Positions 7,725 through 16,245 of a stretch of 45,830 bases of DNA are shown piece after piece. Source of the DNA: Micromonosporaceae bacterium (GTDB lineage: Bacteria; Actinomycetota; Actinomycetes; Mycobacteriales; Micromonosporaceae); the NCBI GenBank assembly GCA_016926535.1, contig JAFGOK010000535.1:1-45830 (forward strand). Direction: 5' to 3'. The position numbers were made by a program, and so were the translations under genes. Below the pieces are notes generated by a model that was not told the origin of the DNA, did not search any database, and saw only the letters and a list, made by a program, of their open reading frames with translations. Every line of letters begins with the position of its first letter. Positions within the stretch are counted from its first letter, which is position 1.

Positions 7725-10589
7725 ATGCCAGACACCCCGCACCGCAAACTCATCGAGGTCTCCCTGCCCCTGGAAGCGATCAACCGCGAATCGGCCAGGG
7801 AGAAGTCAATCCGCCACGGCCACCCCTCCACCCTGCACCTGTGGTGGGCACGCCGTCCCCTGGCAGCGTGCCGGGCGGTGCTGTTCGCCCAACTCGTCGA
7901 TGACCCCTCCGCCCACCCGGAGCGGTTTGCCACCGAGGAGGCCCAAGCCCAGGAACGCGCCCGCCTGCACCAGCTGATCGAACGCCTGGTGGTCTGGGAG
8001 AACAGCACCGACGAGCACCTGCTCGCCGAAGCCCGCGCCGAGATCCTCGCCTCGACCGGCGGGAATCCACCCCCGATCCTCGACCCGTTCTGCGGCGGCG
8101 GATCCATCCCCCTGGAAGCCCAGCGCCTGGGCCTGACCGCCCACGCCGCCGACCTCAACCCCGTCGCGGTCCTCATCACCAAGGCGCTCATCGAGATCCC
8201 CCCGAAGTTCGCCGGCCACCCCCCGGTGTTCCCCGGCGCTACTGGGCTGCACCCCGGCGCCTGGCAGGCCGCCAGTGGCCTGGCCGAAGACGTCCGCCGC
8301 TACGGGCAGTGGATGCGCGACGAAGCCGAACGGCGCATCGGCAAGCACTACCCGGACGCCACCCTGCCCGACGGCACCACCGCAACAGTCATCGCCTGGA
8401 TCTGGGCCCGCACCGTGACCTGCCCCAACCCCGCCTGCGGCATCCAGATGCCGCTGGCCAGATCGTGGTGGCTGAGCAAGAAGAAGGGCAAGGAGGCGTA
8501 CATCGTCCCCACCGTCACCGGCGGCCGGGTCCACTTCGACATCGCCCACGACGTGGAACTTGGTCCGCAAGAAGCCGAGGACGGTACCGTTGACCAGCAC
8601 GAGGGTGCCCGCTGCGTCGGCTGTAACAGTGCCGTTTCCTTTGCTCATATTCGGGCTGAAGGCCAAGCGGGCCGCATCAGCCAGCAACTCATGGCCATCG
8701 TCGCCGAAGGCAATCGACGACGCGTGTACCTTCCACCCTCGGCTGTGCATGCCGATATGGCGGATATGGACCCGCCTCGGGACATTCCGCAAGCAGATCT
8801 GCCGGCACAAGCACTTGGGCTCCGGGTGCAAGGGTACGGCATGAGTAAATGGACGCATCTGTTCACCAACCGGCAACTGGTCGCGTTGACGACGTTCAGC
8901 GATCTGGTGGGGGAAGCGCGGGAGCGGGTGTACACCGATGCCCTCGCCGCTGGAATGGTCCCCGGGGAGCGCCTCGAAGCCGGCGGTACCGGAGCCCACG
9001 CCTACGCCGACGCAATTGCCACCTACCTTGGTCTTGTCGTGAGCCGTTGCGCGGACTACTTCTCGTCCATCTGCAGCTGGAACAGTCCCGGTGAGAAGAT
9101 GCGCGACGTCTTTTCTCTGCCGACTCTGTCGATGGTATGGGATTTTGCCGAAGTCAATCCGTTTTCAAGGTCATCTGGAAACTATGCTGCCCACCTTGAC
9201 TGGGTGTACAAGGTCGTTAAGCGGGGATTGACAATTCAAGGCGAGGTTACTCGCGCAAGCGCTTTGGATTACAATATTCCTGGATCAGTGATTTCGACCG
9301 ATCCGCCATACTATAGTAGTATTGGATATGCTGACTTATCAGATTTCTTTTATGTATGGCTACGGCGCACTCTTCGGGATTCCTTTCCGACGCTGCTGGC
9401 CACCATGTTGACTCCAAAGACAGCTGAGTTGATCGCCAACCCATATCGGCACGCGAGTGTGGATGTCGCAAGGGAGTTTTTCAGGCTCGGGTTTGTGAGG
9501 ATACTTGAGTCGGCGCGCGTCACGGCGTCGCGGGAGTATCCAATTGCCATCTACTACGCGCTGAAGCAATCAGCGTCAGATGCATCCGACAAGACTTCGG
9601 ACGGATGGGAGGCGATTCTCCAAAGCATGATCGATGCTCGGTGGAGCATCACGGCAACATGGCCAGTTCGGAGTGAGCGAACTGGCCGTGCGCGGAGTAT
9701 CGGTTCAAACGCCCTGGCTTCGTCGATTGTGCTGGTGTTGCGGCCTCGGCCGGTGGACGCGCCTCGGATCGACCGGCGGGGGTTTCTCAATATCCTGAAA
9801 GCGGAGTTGCCGCTGAAGCTGCGGGAGTTGGAGCAGGGTGGGATCGCGCCGGTGGATCTGCCGCAGGCGGCGATCGGCCCGGGGATGGCGATCTTCACCC
9901 GGTACGCGGCGGTGCTGGACGATGATGGCAGTCCGGTGCGGGTCAGGGCGGCCCTGCAGTGGATCAATCAGGTGCTCGATGAGGTGCTCACCGACCAGGA
10001 GGGCGACTTCGACGCCGAGACCCGGTTCGCGCTGGCCTGGTTCCGGCAGCACGGCTTCGACGCTGGCGCGTTCGGGGACGCCGACAACATCGCGCGGGCC
10101 CGCAACACGGCGGTCGAGGCCCTGGAACATGCCGGGATCCTCACCTCCCGGGGTGGGAAGGTCCAGCTGTATGCGCCAGAGGACCTGCCGGAGCACCCCG
10201 ACCCGGACGCGGGTGGGCGGATCAGCACCTGGGAGGTGGTGGCGCATCTGACCCGGCGGCTGAATGCCGACGGGGTCGGGGCGGCCGTGGAGTTGATGGA
10301 GCGGGTGCCGGCCACGGTGGACCTGTCCGTGGCCAAGGAGTTGACGTTCCTGCTGTTCTCGATTGCCGAGGAGCGGGGGATGTCGAAGGCCGCGGTGGAC
10401 TTCAACGCCCTGGGTACCAGCTGGAACGACCTGGCGCTGCAGGTGCGCACCCGGGCGGCGTCCGGGATCACCGGCTACTACCAGGAGCAGCTGGATGTCC
10501 GCTACGAGCTGGGCGCCGATACCGGGAGTGAGACCCGGAGCCCAGCCAGGCGGCGGGGTGGGCGCCGCAGCGCCGGAGCGGGGAGGTAG
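7725..10589 (+). CDS. DUF1156 adenine-specific DNA methyltransferase with Zn-ribbon cysteines
   Basis: This is a 954-aa protein of the COG1743 type. It opens with the DUF1156 segment (LWWARRPLAACRAV). Motif I, the SAM-binding DPFCGGGS, is at 120-127. A Zn-ribbon-like pair of cysteine motifs follows (CPNPAC near 232, CVGC near 298), and the catalytic DPPYY is at 526-530. It should methylate adenine to mark host DNA in this defence array. The start is ATG 7725 with GGAGACC upstream. The gene is 73 bp after the SNF2 gene and 5 bp before the ATPase gene. From about 9170 to 9600, around the catalytic motif, base composition is visibly AT-richer than the flanks and includes a rare TTA leucine codon at 9336-9338 (residue 538), suggesting a recombined segment. 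Confidence 0.85.
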   Translation: MPDTPHRKLIEVSLPLEAINRESAREKSIRHGHPSTLHLWWARRPLAACRAVLFAQLVDDPSAHPERFATEEAQAQERARLHQLIERLVVWENSTDEHLLAEARAEILASTGGNPPPILDPFCGGGSIPLEAQRLGLTAHAADLNPVAVLITKALIEIPPKFAGHPPVFPGATGLHPGAWQAASGLAEDVRRYGQWMRDEAERRIGKHYPDATLPDGTTATVIAWIWARTVTCPNPACGIQMPLARSWWLSKKKGKEAYIVPTVTGGRVHFDIAHDVELGPQEAEDGTVDQHEGARCVGCNSAVSFAHIRAEGQAGRISQQLMAIVAEGNRRRVYLPPSAVHADMADMDPPRDIPQADLPAQALGLRVQGYGMSKWTHLFTNRQLVALTTFSDLVGEARERVYTDALAAGMVPGERLEAGGTGAHAYADAIATYLGLVVSRCADYFSSICSWNSPGEKMRDVFSLPTLSMVWDFAEVNPFSRSSGNYAAHLDWVYKVVKRGLTIQGEVTRASALDYNIPGSVISTDPPYYSSIGYADLSDFFYVWLRRTLRDSFPTLLATMLTPKTAELIANPYRHASVDVAREFFRLGFVRILESARVTASREYPIAIYYALKQSASDASDKTSDGWEAILQSMIDARWSITATWPVRSERTGRARSIGSNALASSIVLVLRPRPVDAPRIDRRGFLNILKAELPLKLRELEQGGIAPVDLPQAAIGPGMAIFTRYAAVLDDDGSPVRVRAALQWINQVLDEVLTDQEGDFDAETRFALAWFRQHGFDAGAFGDADNIARARNTAVEALEHAGILTSRGGKVQLYAPEDLPEHPDPDAGGRISTWEVVAHLTRRLNADGVGAAVELMERVPATVDLSVAKELTFLLFSIAEERGMSKAAVDFNALGTSWNDLALQVRTRAASGITGYYQEQLDVRYELGADTGSETRSPARRRGGRRSAGAGR

Positions 10590-10594
10590 GGGCC

Positions 10595-13500
10595 ATGGCC
10601 ATCAGCAACCGGGATCGGATCGGGCGGGCGTTCGAGCAGCTGGCGCTGGGGCTGGACGCGTTCATCACCCGGGTGGTCGGCCCGGATATCGGCGAGGGCA
10701 AGGACTGGACCCTGCTGCTGGCGCTGAAGGACACCAGCACCGGCAACCCACCCCGCAGCTACGACCGGCGCGATCCTCAGGCGCAGCTACGGATGCTCAC
10801 CGAGAACGTCACCGGGCAGGCCAGACCCGGGTGGTACCCGTTCGACGAGCACCTGTCGAAGGCGGAGAAGAGCCTGGCCTCGGAGCTGCGGGAGACCCGC
10901 AACCGGTGGGCGCACAACGAGCCGTTCAGCGCCGACGACGCCTACCGGGGCCTAGACACCGTCGAGCGGCTGCTGCGTGCCACCGGTGCTGCCCAGGAGG
11001 CTGACGAGGTGCGCCGGATCCGGGTGGATCTGCGGCGGATCACTGCGGAGCAGGAGGACCGGAGGGTGGTGGGTGCCGCGGCAGGGGTGCCGGCGGCGGC
11101 GGTCGTTCCGGTCAACGGCTTGCGGCCGTGGCGGCAGGTGCTGGCCCCGCACCCGGATGTGCAGACGGGGCGGTTCCACGCCGCGGAGTTCGCCGCGAAT
11201 CTCCATACCGTCTCCACCGGGCAGGCCGATGACGAGTACGGCGACCCGGTGCAGTTCTTCCGCCGCACCTACCTGACCGACGGGTTGCGGGATCTTTTGA
11301 CCCGGGCGGTGCGCCGGGTGGGCAAGGACACCAACGCCTCCCCGGTGGTGAACTTGCAGACCACGTTCGGCGGCGGCAAGACCCACTCGATGCTGGCCCT
11401 GTGGCACCTGCTATCGGGCACCCGGCTGCACGAGTTCCCCCAGGAGATGCAGGAGTTGCTGGCCGGGACCAGCCTGGACGAGGTTTCCGGGCGGGTCCGG
11501 CGGGTGGCGGTGGTCGGCAACGAGATCGAGGCGGGTGCGGTCAACACCCGCGACGGACGACCCGGGATCCGGACCCTGTGGGGAGAGATCGCCTGGCAGC
11601 TGGGTGGCGCCGAGGGATACGCGCTGCTGGCTGACGCCGACCGGACCTCCACCAACCCGGGCACCGCGCTGCGGGACCTGCTGCGCCGCCATTCCCCGGC
11701 GGTGATCCTGATTGATGAGTGGGTGGCCTACGCCCGGCAGCTCTACGGGTCGGACGCCCTGCCCGGGGGCACGTTCGACACCCAGTTCACCTTCGCGCAG
11801 ACCCTGACCGAGGCAGCCCAGGCCACGCCTGGGGTGTTCCTGGTGATCTCCATCCCGGCGTCCACCGATGCCGGCCTGGGGGGCGGGGACGCCAACCGGG
11901 TGGACATCAACGACGAGGAGGTCGGTGGGGCCAACGGGCGGGCCGCGCTGCGGGCACTGCACAACGTGGTACGGCGGGTCGCCGACCAGTGGCGGCCGGC
12001 CAACGCCGAGGAGTCCTTCGAGATCGTGCGGCGGCGGCTGTTCACCGAACCGGATGCGGCAGGGCTGGCACACATCAACGCCACCGCCGCCGCCATGGTC
12101 GACTTCTATCGCAAACATGCCCAGTACTTCCCGCACGAGGTGACCGAGGCCGGCTACGCCGAGCGGATCCGCCGGGCCTACCCGGTGCACCCGGAGCTGT
12201 TCGACCGGCTGTATGAGGACTGGTCGACTCTGGAACGTTTCCAGCGCACCCGGGGCGTGCTGCGGCTGATGAACACGATCGTCGGCCAGCTGTGGCGGGG
12301 CGGGGACACCGCACCACTGATCATGCCCGGGTCGGTGCCGCTGTCCAGCGACGCGGTGCTCACCGAGATCACCCAGTACCTGGAGGATGCGTTCAAGGTG
12401 GTCATCGATGCCGACGTCGACGGGCCGGGCTGCACCCCGGCCACAGTGGACGCGGCCAACCCGCTGTTCGGCAAGCGGGCCGTGGCCCAGCGGCTGGCGC
12501 GCACGATCTTCATTGGGGCCACCCCGACCCTGGGTACCCCGAACAAGGGCGTCGAGCGGCAGCGGCTGTATCTGGGCACCGCCCTGCCTGGGGATGTGCC
12601 CGGCAACTACGACTCGGCCCTCAACCAGCTGGCCGACGGGTCGATGTACCTGTATGTCTCCGGGCCGAACCTGTGGTTCGACACCCAGGCCAACAGCACC
12701 CGCACCGCCCGCGACTACGCCAACCAGCTGCACCCGGAGGATGTCTACGCCGAGATCCTGCGCCGCCTGCGCGGCCACCGGCGCGGCGGGGACGACGGGT
12801 TCGCCGGGGTGCACGTCACCGAGGATTCCGGGGATGTGCCAGATGGCGACGAGGTGCGCCTGGTCATCCTGCACCCGCGGCACACCCACCACCGCAAGGC
12901 CGCCGACTCCCCGGCGCTGCGGGCCGGTCAGCGGCTGGTCGAGCAGCGCGGCTCCGGGCTGCGCGCCCACCGCAACGCCCTGGTGGTGCTGGCTGGGGAT
13001 GAGACCCGGATGCGGGAGCTGGACGCCGCGACCAGGGACTTCCTGGCCTGGCAGTACGTGCACGACAACGCCACCACCGCCTTGAACCTGACCCCGGCCC
13101 AGCAGCGGCAGGCCCAGCAGCGCCGCGACCGGGAGGACGAGACCGTCCGGGACCGGATCCTGACCACCTACTGCTGGCTGCTGGTGCCAGAGCAACCGGC
13201 CGGGGATGCCCCGATGCAGCTGCGGGAGGCGCGGGTCGAGGGCTCGCAGGACAACCTGGCCGATCGGGCCGCAGCCCGGCTCCGGTCCGACAACGTCCTG
13301 GTCTGCCAGCGGGCCGCGAGCCTGATCCGGATGGATCTGGACAATGTGCTGCGCACGGTGTGGCGCGACGGCCATGTCGAGGTGGGGCAGTTGTGGGCGC
13401 TGTACACCACCTACCCGTACCTGGCCCGGATGCGCAGCCGTGCGGTGCTGGACGCCGGCATCCTGTCGACCTTCAACGACCCCCTGCACTGGGAGCAGCA

Positions 13501-14062
13501 GGGCTTCGCCCTGGCCGACGCCTACGACCAGGCTGCCGGCACCTACCGGGGGCTGCGGCTGCCCGGCTCGGATCCGGCGCCGGCCCGGTTGGCCGACAGC
13601 ACGCTGGTGGTGCGGCCGGATCGGGCGGTGGAGCAACGGGCCAGGGAACAGGAACAGGCCGGTTCTGGCGGGAGCGTCGGGGACGGGGATCTCGGTGTTG
13701 GCGGGGGAGCGGGTTCGGGGGCGATCTCGCCGGCGCAGGCTGCTGGCGGGCCGATGGTCACAGCGGGGCGGTCCCTGGGCGGAGGAGTTTCCCAGTCTGG
13801 CGGGGCGGCTGCCACGCAGGTCAGGGTCCTGCGCCGCTACTTCGGCAGTCGGAGGCTGAATCGGAGGAACTACGGCGCCGACTTCGCCAGGATCGCCGAG
13901 GAGGTGCTTCAGCAGTTGGCCGCTGCTCCCGGTGTCGAGCTTGACATCCGGCTGGAAATCTCGGCGACCGCCCCGGGAGGTTTTCCCAGCGACACGGTCC
14001 ACATCGTGGAGGAGAACACCACGACGTTGAAGTTCGACCAGTCCGGGTTCGAGCAGCAGTGA
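10595..14062 (+). CDS. DUF499-type defence ATPase with N-terminal HEPN-like domain
   Basis: This is a 1,155-aa ATPase of the COG1483/DUF499 kind, the usual partner of DUF1156 methylases. Residues 1-130 are helical and carry R102-N-R-W-A-H107, matching the Rx4-6H motif of HEPN ribonucleases (Swt1-like). Walker A is GGGKT (259-263) and Walker B ILIDE (371-375). A glycine/serine-rich linker near 1015-1070 precedes a short C-terminal domain. The start is ATG 10595 behind a strong GGGGAGG, 5 bp after the methylase stop, so the two are coupled. The likely role is the motor or regulator of a methylation-guided defence complex. Whether the HEPN part is an active RNase or only a dimerisation domain cannot be seen. 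Confidence 0.82.
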   Translation: MAISNRDRIGRAFEQLALGLDAFITRVVGPDIGEGKDWTLLLALKDTSTGNPPRSYDRRDPQAQLRMLTENVTGQARPGWYPFDEHLSKAEKSLASELRETRNRWAHNEPFSADDAYRGLDTVERLLRATGAAQEADEVRRIRVDLRRITAEQEDRRVVGAAAGVPAAAVVPVNGLRPWRQVLAPHPDVQTGRFHAAEFAANLHTVSTGQADDEYGDPVQFFRRTYLTDGLRDLLTRAVRRVGKDTNASPVVNLQTTFGGGKTHSMLALWHLLSGTRLHEFPQEMQELLAGTSLDEVSGRVRRVAVVGNEIEAGAVNTRDGRPGIRTLWGEIAWQLGGAEGYALLADADRTSTNPGTALRDLLRRHSPAVILIDEWVAYARQLYGSDALPGGTFDTQFTFAQTLTEAAQATPGVFLVISIPASTDAGLGGGDANRVDINDEEVGGANGRAALRALHNVVRRVADQWRPANAEESFEIVRRRLFTEPDAAGLAHINATAAAMVDFYRKHAQYFPHEVTEAGYAERIRRAYPVHPELFDRLYEDWSTLERFQRTRGVLRLMNTIVGQLWRGGDTAPLIMPGSVPLSSDAVLTEITQYLEDAFKVVIDADVDGPGCTPATVDAANPLFGKRAVAQRLARTIFIGATPTLGTPNKGVERQRLYLGTALPGDVPGNYDSALNQLADGSMYLYVSGPNLWFDTQANSTRTARDYANQLHPEDVYAEILRRLRGHRRGGDDGFAGVHVTEDSGDVPDGDEVRLVILHPRHTHHRKAADSPALRAGQRLVEQRGSGLRAHRNALVVLAGDETRMRELDAATRDFLAWQYVHDNATTALNLTPAQQRQAQQRRDREDETVRDRILTTYCWLLVPEQPAGDAPMQLREARVEGSQDNLADRAAARLRSDNVLVCQRAASLIRMDLDNVLRTVWRDGHVEVGQLWALYTTYPYLARMRSRAVLDAGILSTFNDPLHWEQQGFALADAYDQAAGTYRGLRLPGSDPAPARLADSTLVVRPDRAVEQRAREQEQAGSGGSVGDGDLGVGGGAGSGAISPAQAAGGPMVTAGRSLGGGVSQSGGAAATQVRVLRRYFGSRRLNRRNYGADFARIAEEVLQQLAAAPGVELDIRLEISATAPGGFPSDTVHIVEENTTTLKFDQSGFEQQ

Positions 14063-14211
14063 GATTCTGCTGGCATACCACTCTACGGATGAGAACGTAT
14101 TTTTCATGATTTTTCTCAATAGCCTATCGTGGAGCAGGATGCTGGATGGCAATGGGTGCACTCGGCCGAGCCGGATGACACCGGCGAGTCAGGGAGAAGC
14201 CGACCTGGAAT
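14063..14211. promoter_or_regulatory. AT-rich gap after the ATPase gene
   Basis: This 149-bp gap is much AT-richer than its surroundings (about 14,085-14,130). It contains GAGAA...TTCTC arms around a T-rich loop. It could hold a weak terminator for the operon or the promoter of the next gene. No gene is visible. Confidence 0.3.
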
Positions 14212-15096
14212 GTGGTCGCCATGGTCATTTCAATCGAAAACCGCCGCATATATGTCAAAAACGGAACTGTGACTCAGACAGTCAACGTCTGCACCGAGCA
14301 GAACGAGCGCGGCTGGTATGAGCACATCTATCGGATAAGCCAGCCAAATCCATTCGTGGCATCCGAACAGGTCGCGGCCAACCGCACCCTGGCGGAGCTG
14401 GACGCGTGGCTTCTTGGCCTGGGCGCCGCGTATGAGGGATCTCGCAGGGGCGGCAGCGGCGGGGACCGCTCCACGCCGAGAACGATCCCCGCTGTTCCAG
14501 CGCCTGCAGAGGGGGATCCGTGGCTGGAGAATGCCACGCGCGTCGTTGAGGTCGCCATCGATTCTCTGCTCTGGGAGTTCGTGGAACACCCCTACCTCCA
14601 CCGAGTGGAGCACTCCCTCCACACCCGCCTGTTCGGGATCCTCGCAGCCCACCCGGTCTTCGCCCACCTGCTGCCCATCGGCACCACGGGCCGGTGCACC
14701 CAACCAGTCCACAAGGAATGGCCGGAGACCATCGCGAGAGAGGAAAAGGACGGCAGACGCGGCCTTTTCGATCTTGCGATCCTTGGTAGGGAACAGCTGT
14801 CCAGCGCCACTCTGGAACAGTTCTGTGCAGGTAGGATCGACGCAGCAATCGTGATCGAAATGGGCCTGGACTACAGCCTCGACCATCTCAGCGGCGACCA
14901 TGAGAAGCTGCTCAACAGCGGGGTCGCAGCCGGTTTTCTCGTGCATTTCAGTCGAAAGGGCAGGCGAGATCCCGCTGTTGAGGATCTCATCCTCAACCCG
15001 ACCTACCCCGTGAAGACCGTGTATGCCCATCATGGGCCGGATGGCGTCTGCACATTCAAGACCCTCGACTCGCCGGATCTGCAATCACTTGGATAA
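14212..15096 (+). CDS. unrecognised 294-aa protein in defence array, possibly nuclease-fold
   Basis: I do not recognise this family. The first 90 residues form one domain rich in aromatic and polar residues. A Gly/Ser/Pro-rich linker (about 78-105) leads to a second domain. That domain has helical HSLHTRLFG, then FDLAILG, then IDAAIVIEMGLDYSL and HEKLL. An acidic residue at the end of a strand followed by an IE strand resembles the core of PD-(D/E)XK nucleases, but the usual lysine after the glutamate is not present (IEMG), so this is a guess. GTG 14212 is preferred because GGGAGAAG lies 12 bp upstream; ATG 14221 is the alternative. It follows the SNF2-methylase-ATPase operon after 149 bp and may be an accessory subunit. 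Confidence 0.55.
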   Translation: MVAMVISIENRRIYVKNGTVTQTVNVCTEQNERGWYEHIYRISQPNPFVASEQVAANRTLAELDAWLLGLGAAYEGSRRGGSGGDRSTPRTIPAVPAPAEGDPWLENATRVVEVAIDSLLWEFVEHPYLHRVEHSLHTRLFGILAAHPVFAHLLPIGTTGRCTQPVHKEWPETIAREEKDGRRGLFDLAILGREQLSSATLEQFCAGRIDAAIVIEMGLDYSLDHLSGDHEKLLNSGVAAGFLVHFSRKGRRDPAVEDLILNPTYPVKTVYAHHGPDGVCTFKTLDSPDLQSLG

Positions 15097-15349
15097 CCTG
15101 CGGTCCACAGCCGAAGACTGATTCTGGACACCGGGCGAGTGGACGACCAGGTCAGCACGTTGGGGTGGGACTGCACCCCGTGCGTTGCAGGACCTCCGCA
15201 CTCAAACGGGGTCGACATACCGGCCAGCTACTTCCAGTGATCAGTGCTGGTGGGGGCGCCCGGTCGAGGTCCACTGTCTCGCTCGGCGTGTCCCACCCGG
15301 CGACGCCGGGGACTGGGGGAGGCGGGCGCCGCGGGCCGAGTAGCGGCCT
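15097..15349. other. non-coding gap before helicase remnant
   Basis: There is no convincing gene on either strand. The right-hand part (from about 15,228) is still open on the minus strand as the tail of the helicase remnant, but its residues are low-complexity Arg/Pro/Ser and match nothing I know. Confidence 0.4.
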
Positions 15350-15840
15350 GCCCTGCCCGCTCGGTGCGGGAGACCACCAGGTATTCCTGGCCGCACTCCC
15401 GGCAGAACGCCAGCGGTACCAGGATCTTGTCCGGTTCTCCGGGCACCACCGTCTGGTACCGGCTGGTGATGTGCCGGGTTCCCGGAGCCTCCAGGCTGAC
15501 GTGGATCTGGTCGTCCTTGGACAGGAACTGGTGCAGCCGGAACGCGAACACCGGCCGCCCCGTGTCCGGGTTCGCCACCCGCGCCCCATCCAGCAGGGTC
15601 GTGCGGATCGCCGCGGCGCACCGGTCAACGGGCTGGCCGGTGAGATCGGCCAGGGTGGCTGCGGCACTGGACACGGTGGTGGGCATCTGGCGGACCAGGC
15701 GTCCGGTGGTCTCATTGGATCGCAGCCCGAACGTCGTCGCACTGCACCTCTGGGGCGTCGCAGGCGTCGCGCAGCCGGCGCACCAGCACCGCGACCCGCT
15801 CCCCGCTTGCTCCCGGCTGCTCCCGCCCACCGCGCCTGAT
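15350..15840 (-). pseudogene. remnant of a large DEAD/DEAH-box (DUF1998-associated type) helicase
   Basis: Two blocks typical of very large DEAD/DEAH helicases (such as DISARM DrmA-like and COG1205-like proteins) survive in different frames. The first (right end, about 15,720-15,810) reads ERVAVLVRRLRDACDAPEVQ, the segment that normally precedes the GTSATM motif. The second (about 15,360-15,700) reads FAFRLHQFLSKDD..., then VPGEPDKILVPLAFCRECGQEYLVV. The expected GTSATM and several hundred residues between them are missing, and the frame shifts between the blocks. Everything N-terminal and C-terminal is also lost. It sits beside the DUF1156/DUF499/SNF2 set on the opposite strand, so it may be a lost member of that array. 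Confidence 0.65.
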
Positions 15841-15889
15841 GACCGAGCGGCATTACGGCTACTGGGGCCAACGCTTCGACGCTCAGGTT

Positions 15890-15960
15890 TCCTATCAAGT
15901 AACTCGATATAGTGAATAATCACTTAATAGAATTACTTCTCGGTGTATATTGACCTCTGC
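15890..15960 (+). promoter_or_regulatory. candidate promoter region of the type III-B cas operon
   Basis: This is an abrupt AT-rich island in a very GC-rich window. It contains the short inverted repeat AGTGA-ATAA-TCACT (15911-15924) and a TATATT box (about 15,947-15,952). It is the last AT-rich stretch before the cas10 operon, so a promoter with an operator-like site is a reasonable reading. No start site can be assigned. Confidence 0.35.
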
Positions 15961-16245
15961 ATTGGTGGGCGGGCTTATGTGGCGTGGCACGCGGTCTGCG
16001 GAGGTGCTGTGGTAGCCGGCGAATTGGCGGTCGCGATGCTGCCCGAGGTGCGGCAGTCTGTCGCGCGACTGGACATCGAGGATACCGATGCCGTGTCTGC
16101 TGCGCTTGCCGAGATACCCGGACGGGTGAATACGAACGGCCTTCTTCGCTGCCGGACCGGCCGCGTTCTCGGGCCGTTGCTGGGACCGGCGGGCGGCTGC
16201 GGCCGACGTGGCCAAGGAGGAGCCGTTGACGAAAACGCGTTCTGA
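15943..16245 (+). CDS. possible small hypothetical protein upstream of cas10
   Basis: This open frame of 100 codons shows GC-rich third positions from about 16,020 onward (AMLPEVRQSVARLDIEDTD...), better than the competing frames. It overlaps the cas10 start by 20 bp. I recognise no family. The N-terminal 25 residues are doubtful and translation could begin later, at GTG 16011. It may be a leader peptide-sized protein, a remnant, or non-coding. Confidence 0.3.
   Translation: MYIDLCIGGRAYVAWHAVCGGAVVAGELAVAMLPEVRQSVARLDIEDTDAVSAALAEIPGRVNTNGLLRCRTGRVLGPLLGPAGGCGRRGQGGAVDENAF

Noticed and set aside
11411-14161. Minus-strand open frame of 916 codons opposite the DUF499 ATPase
   Set aside because: It is an antisense shadow of a gene with Walker A, Walker B and HEPN motifs.
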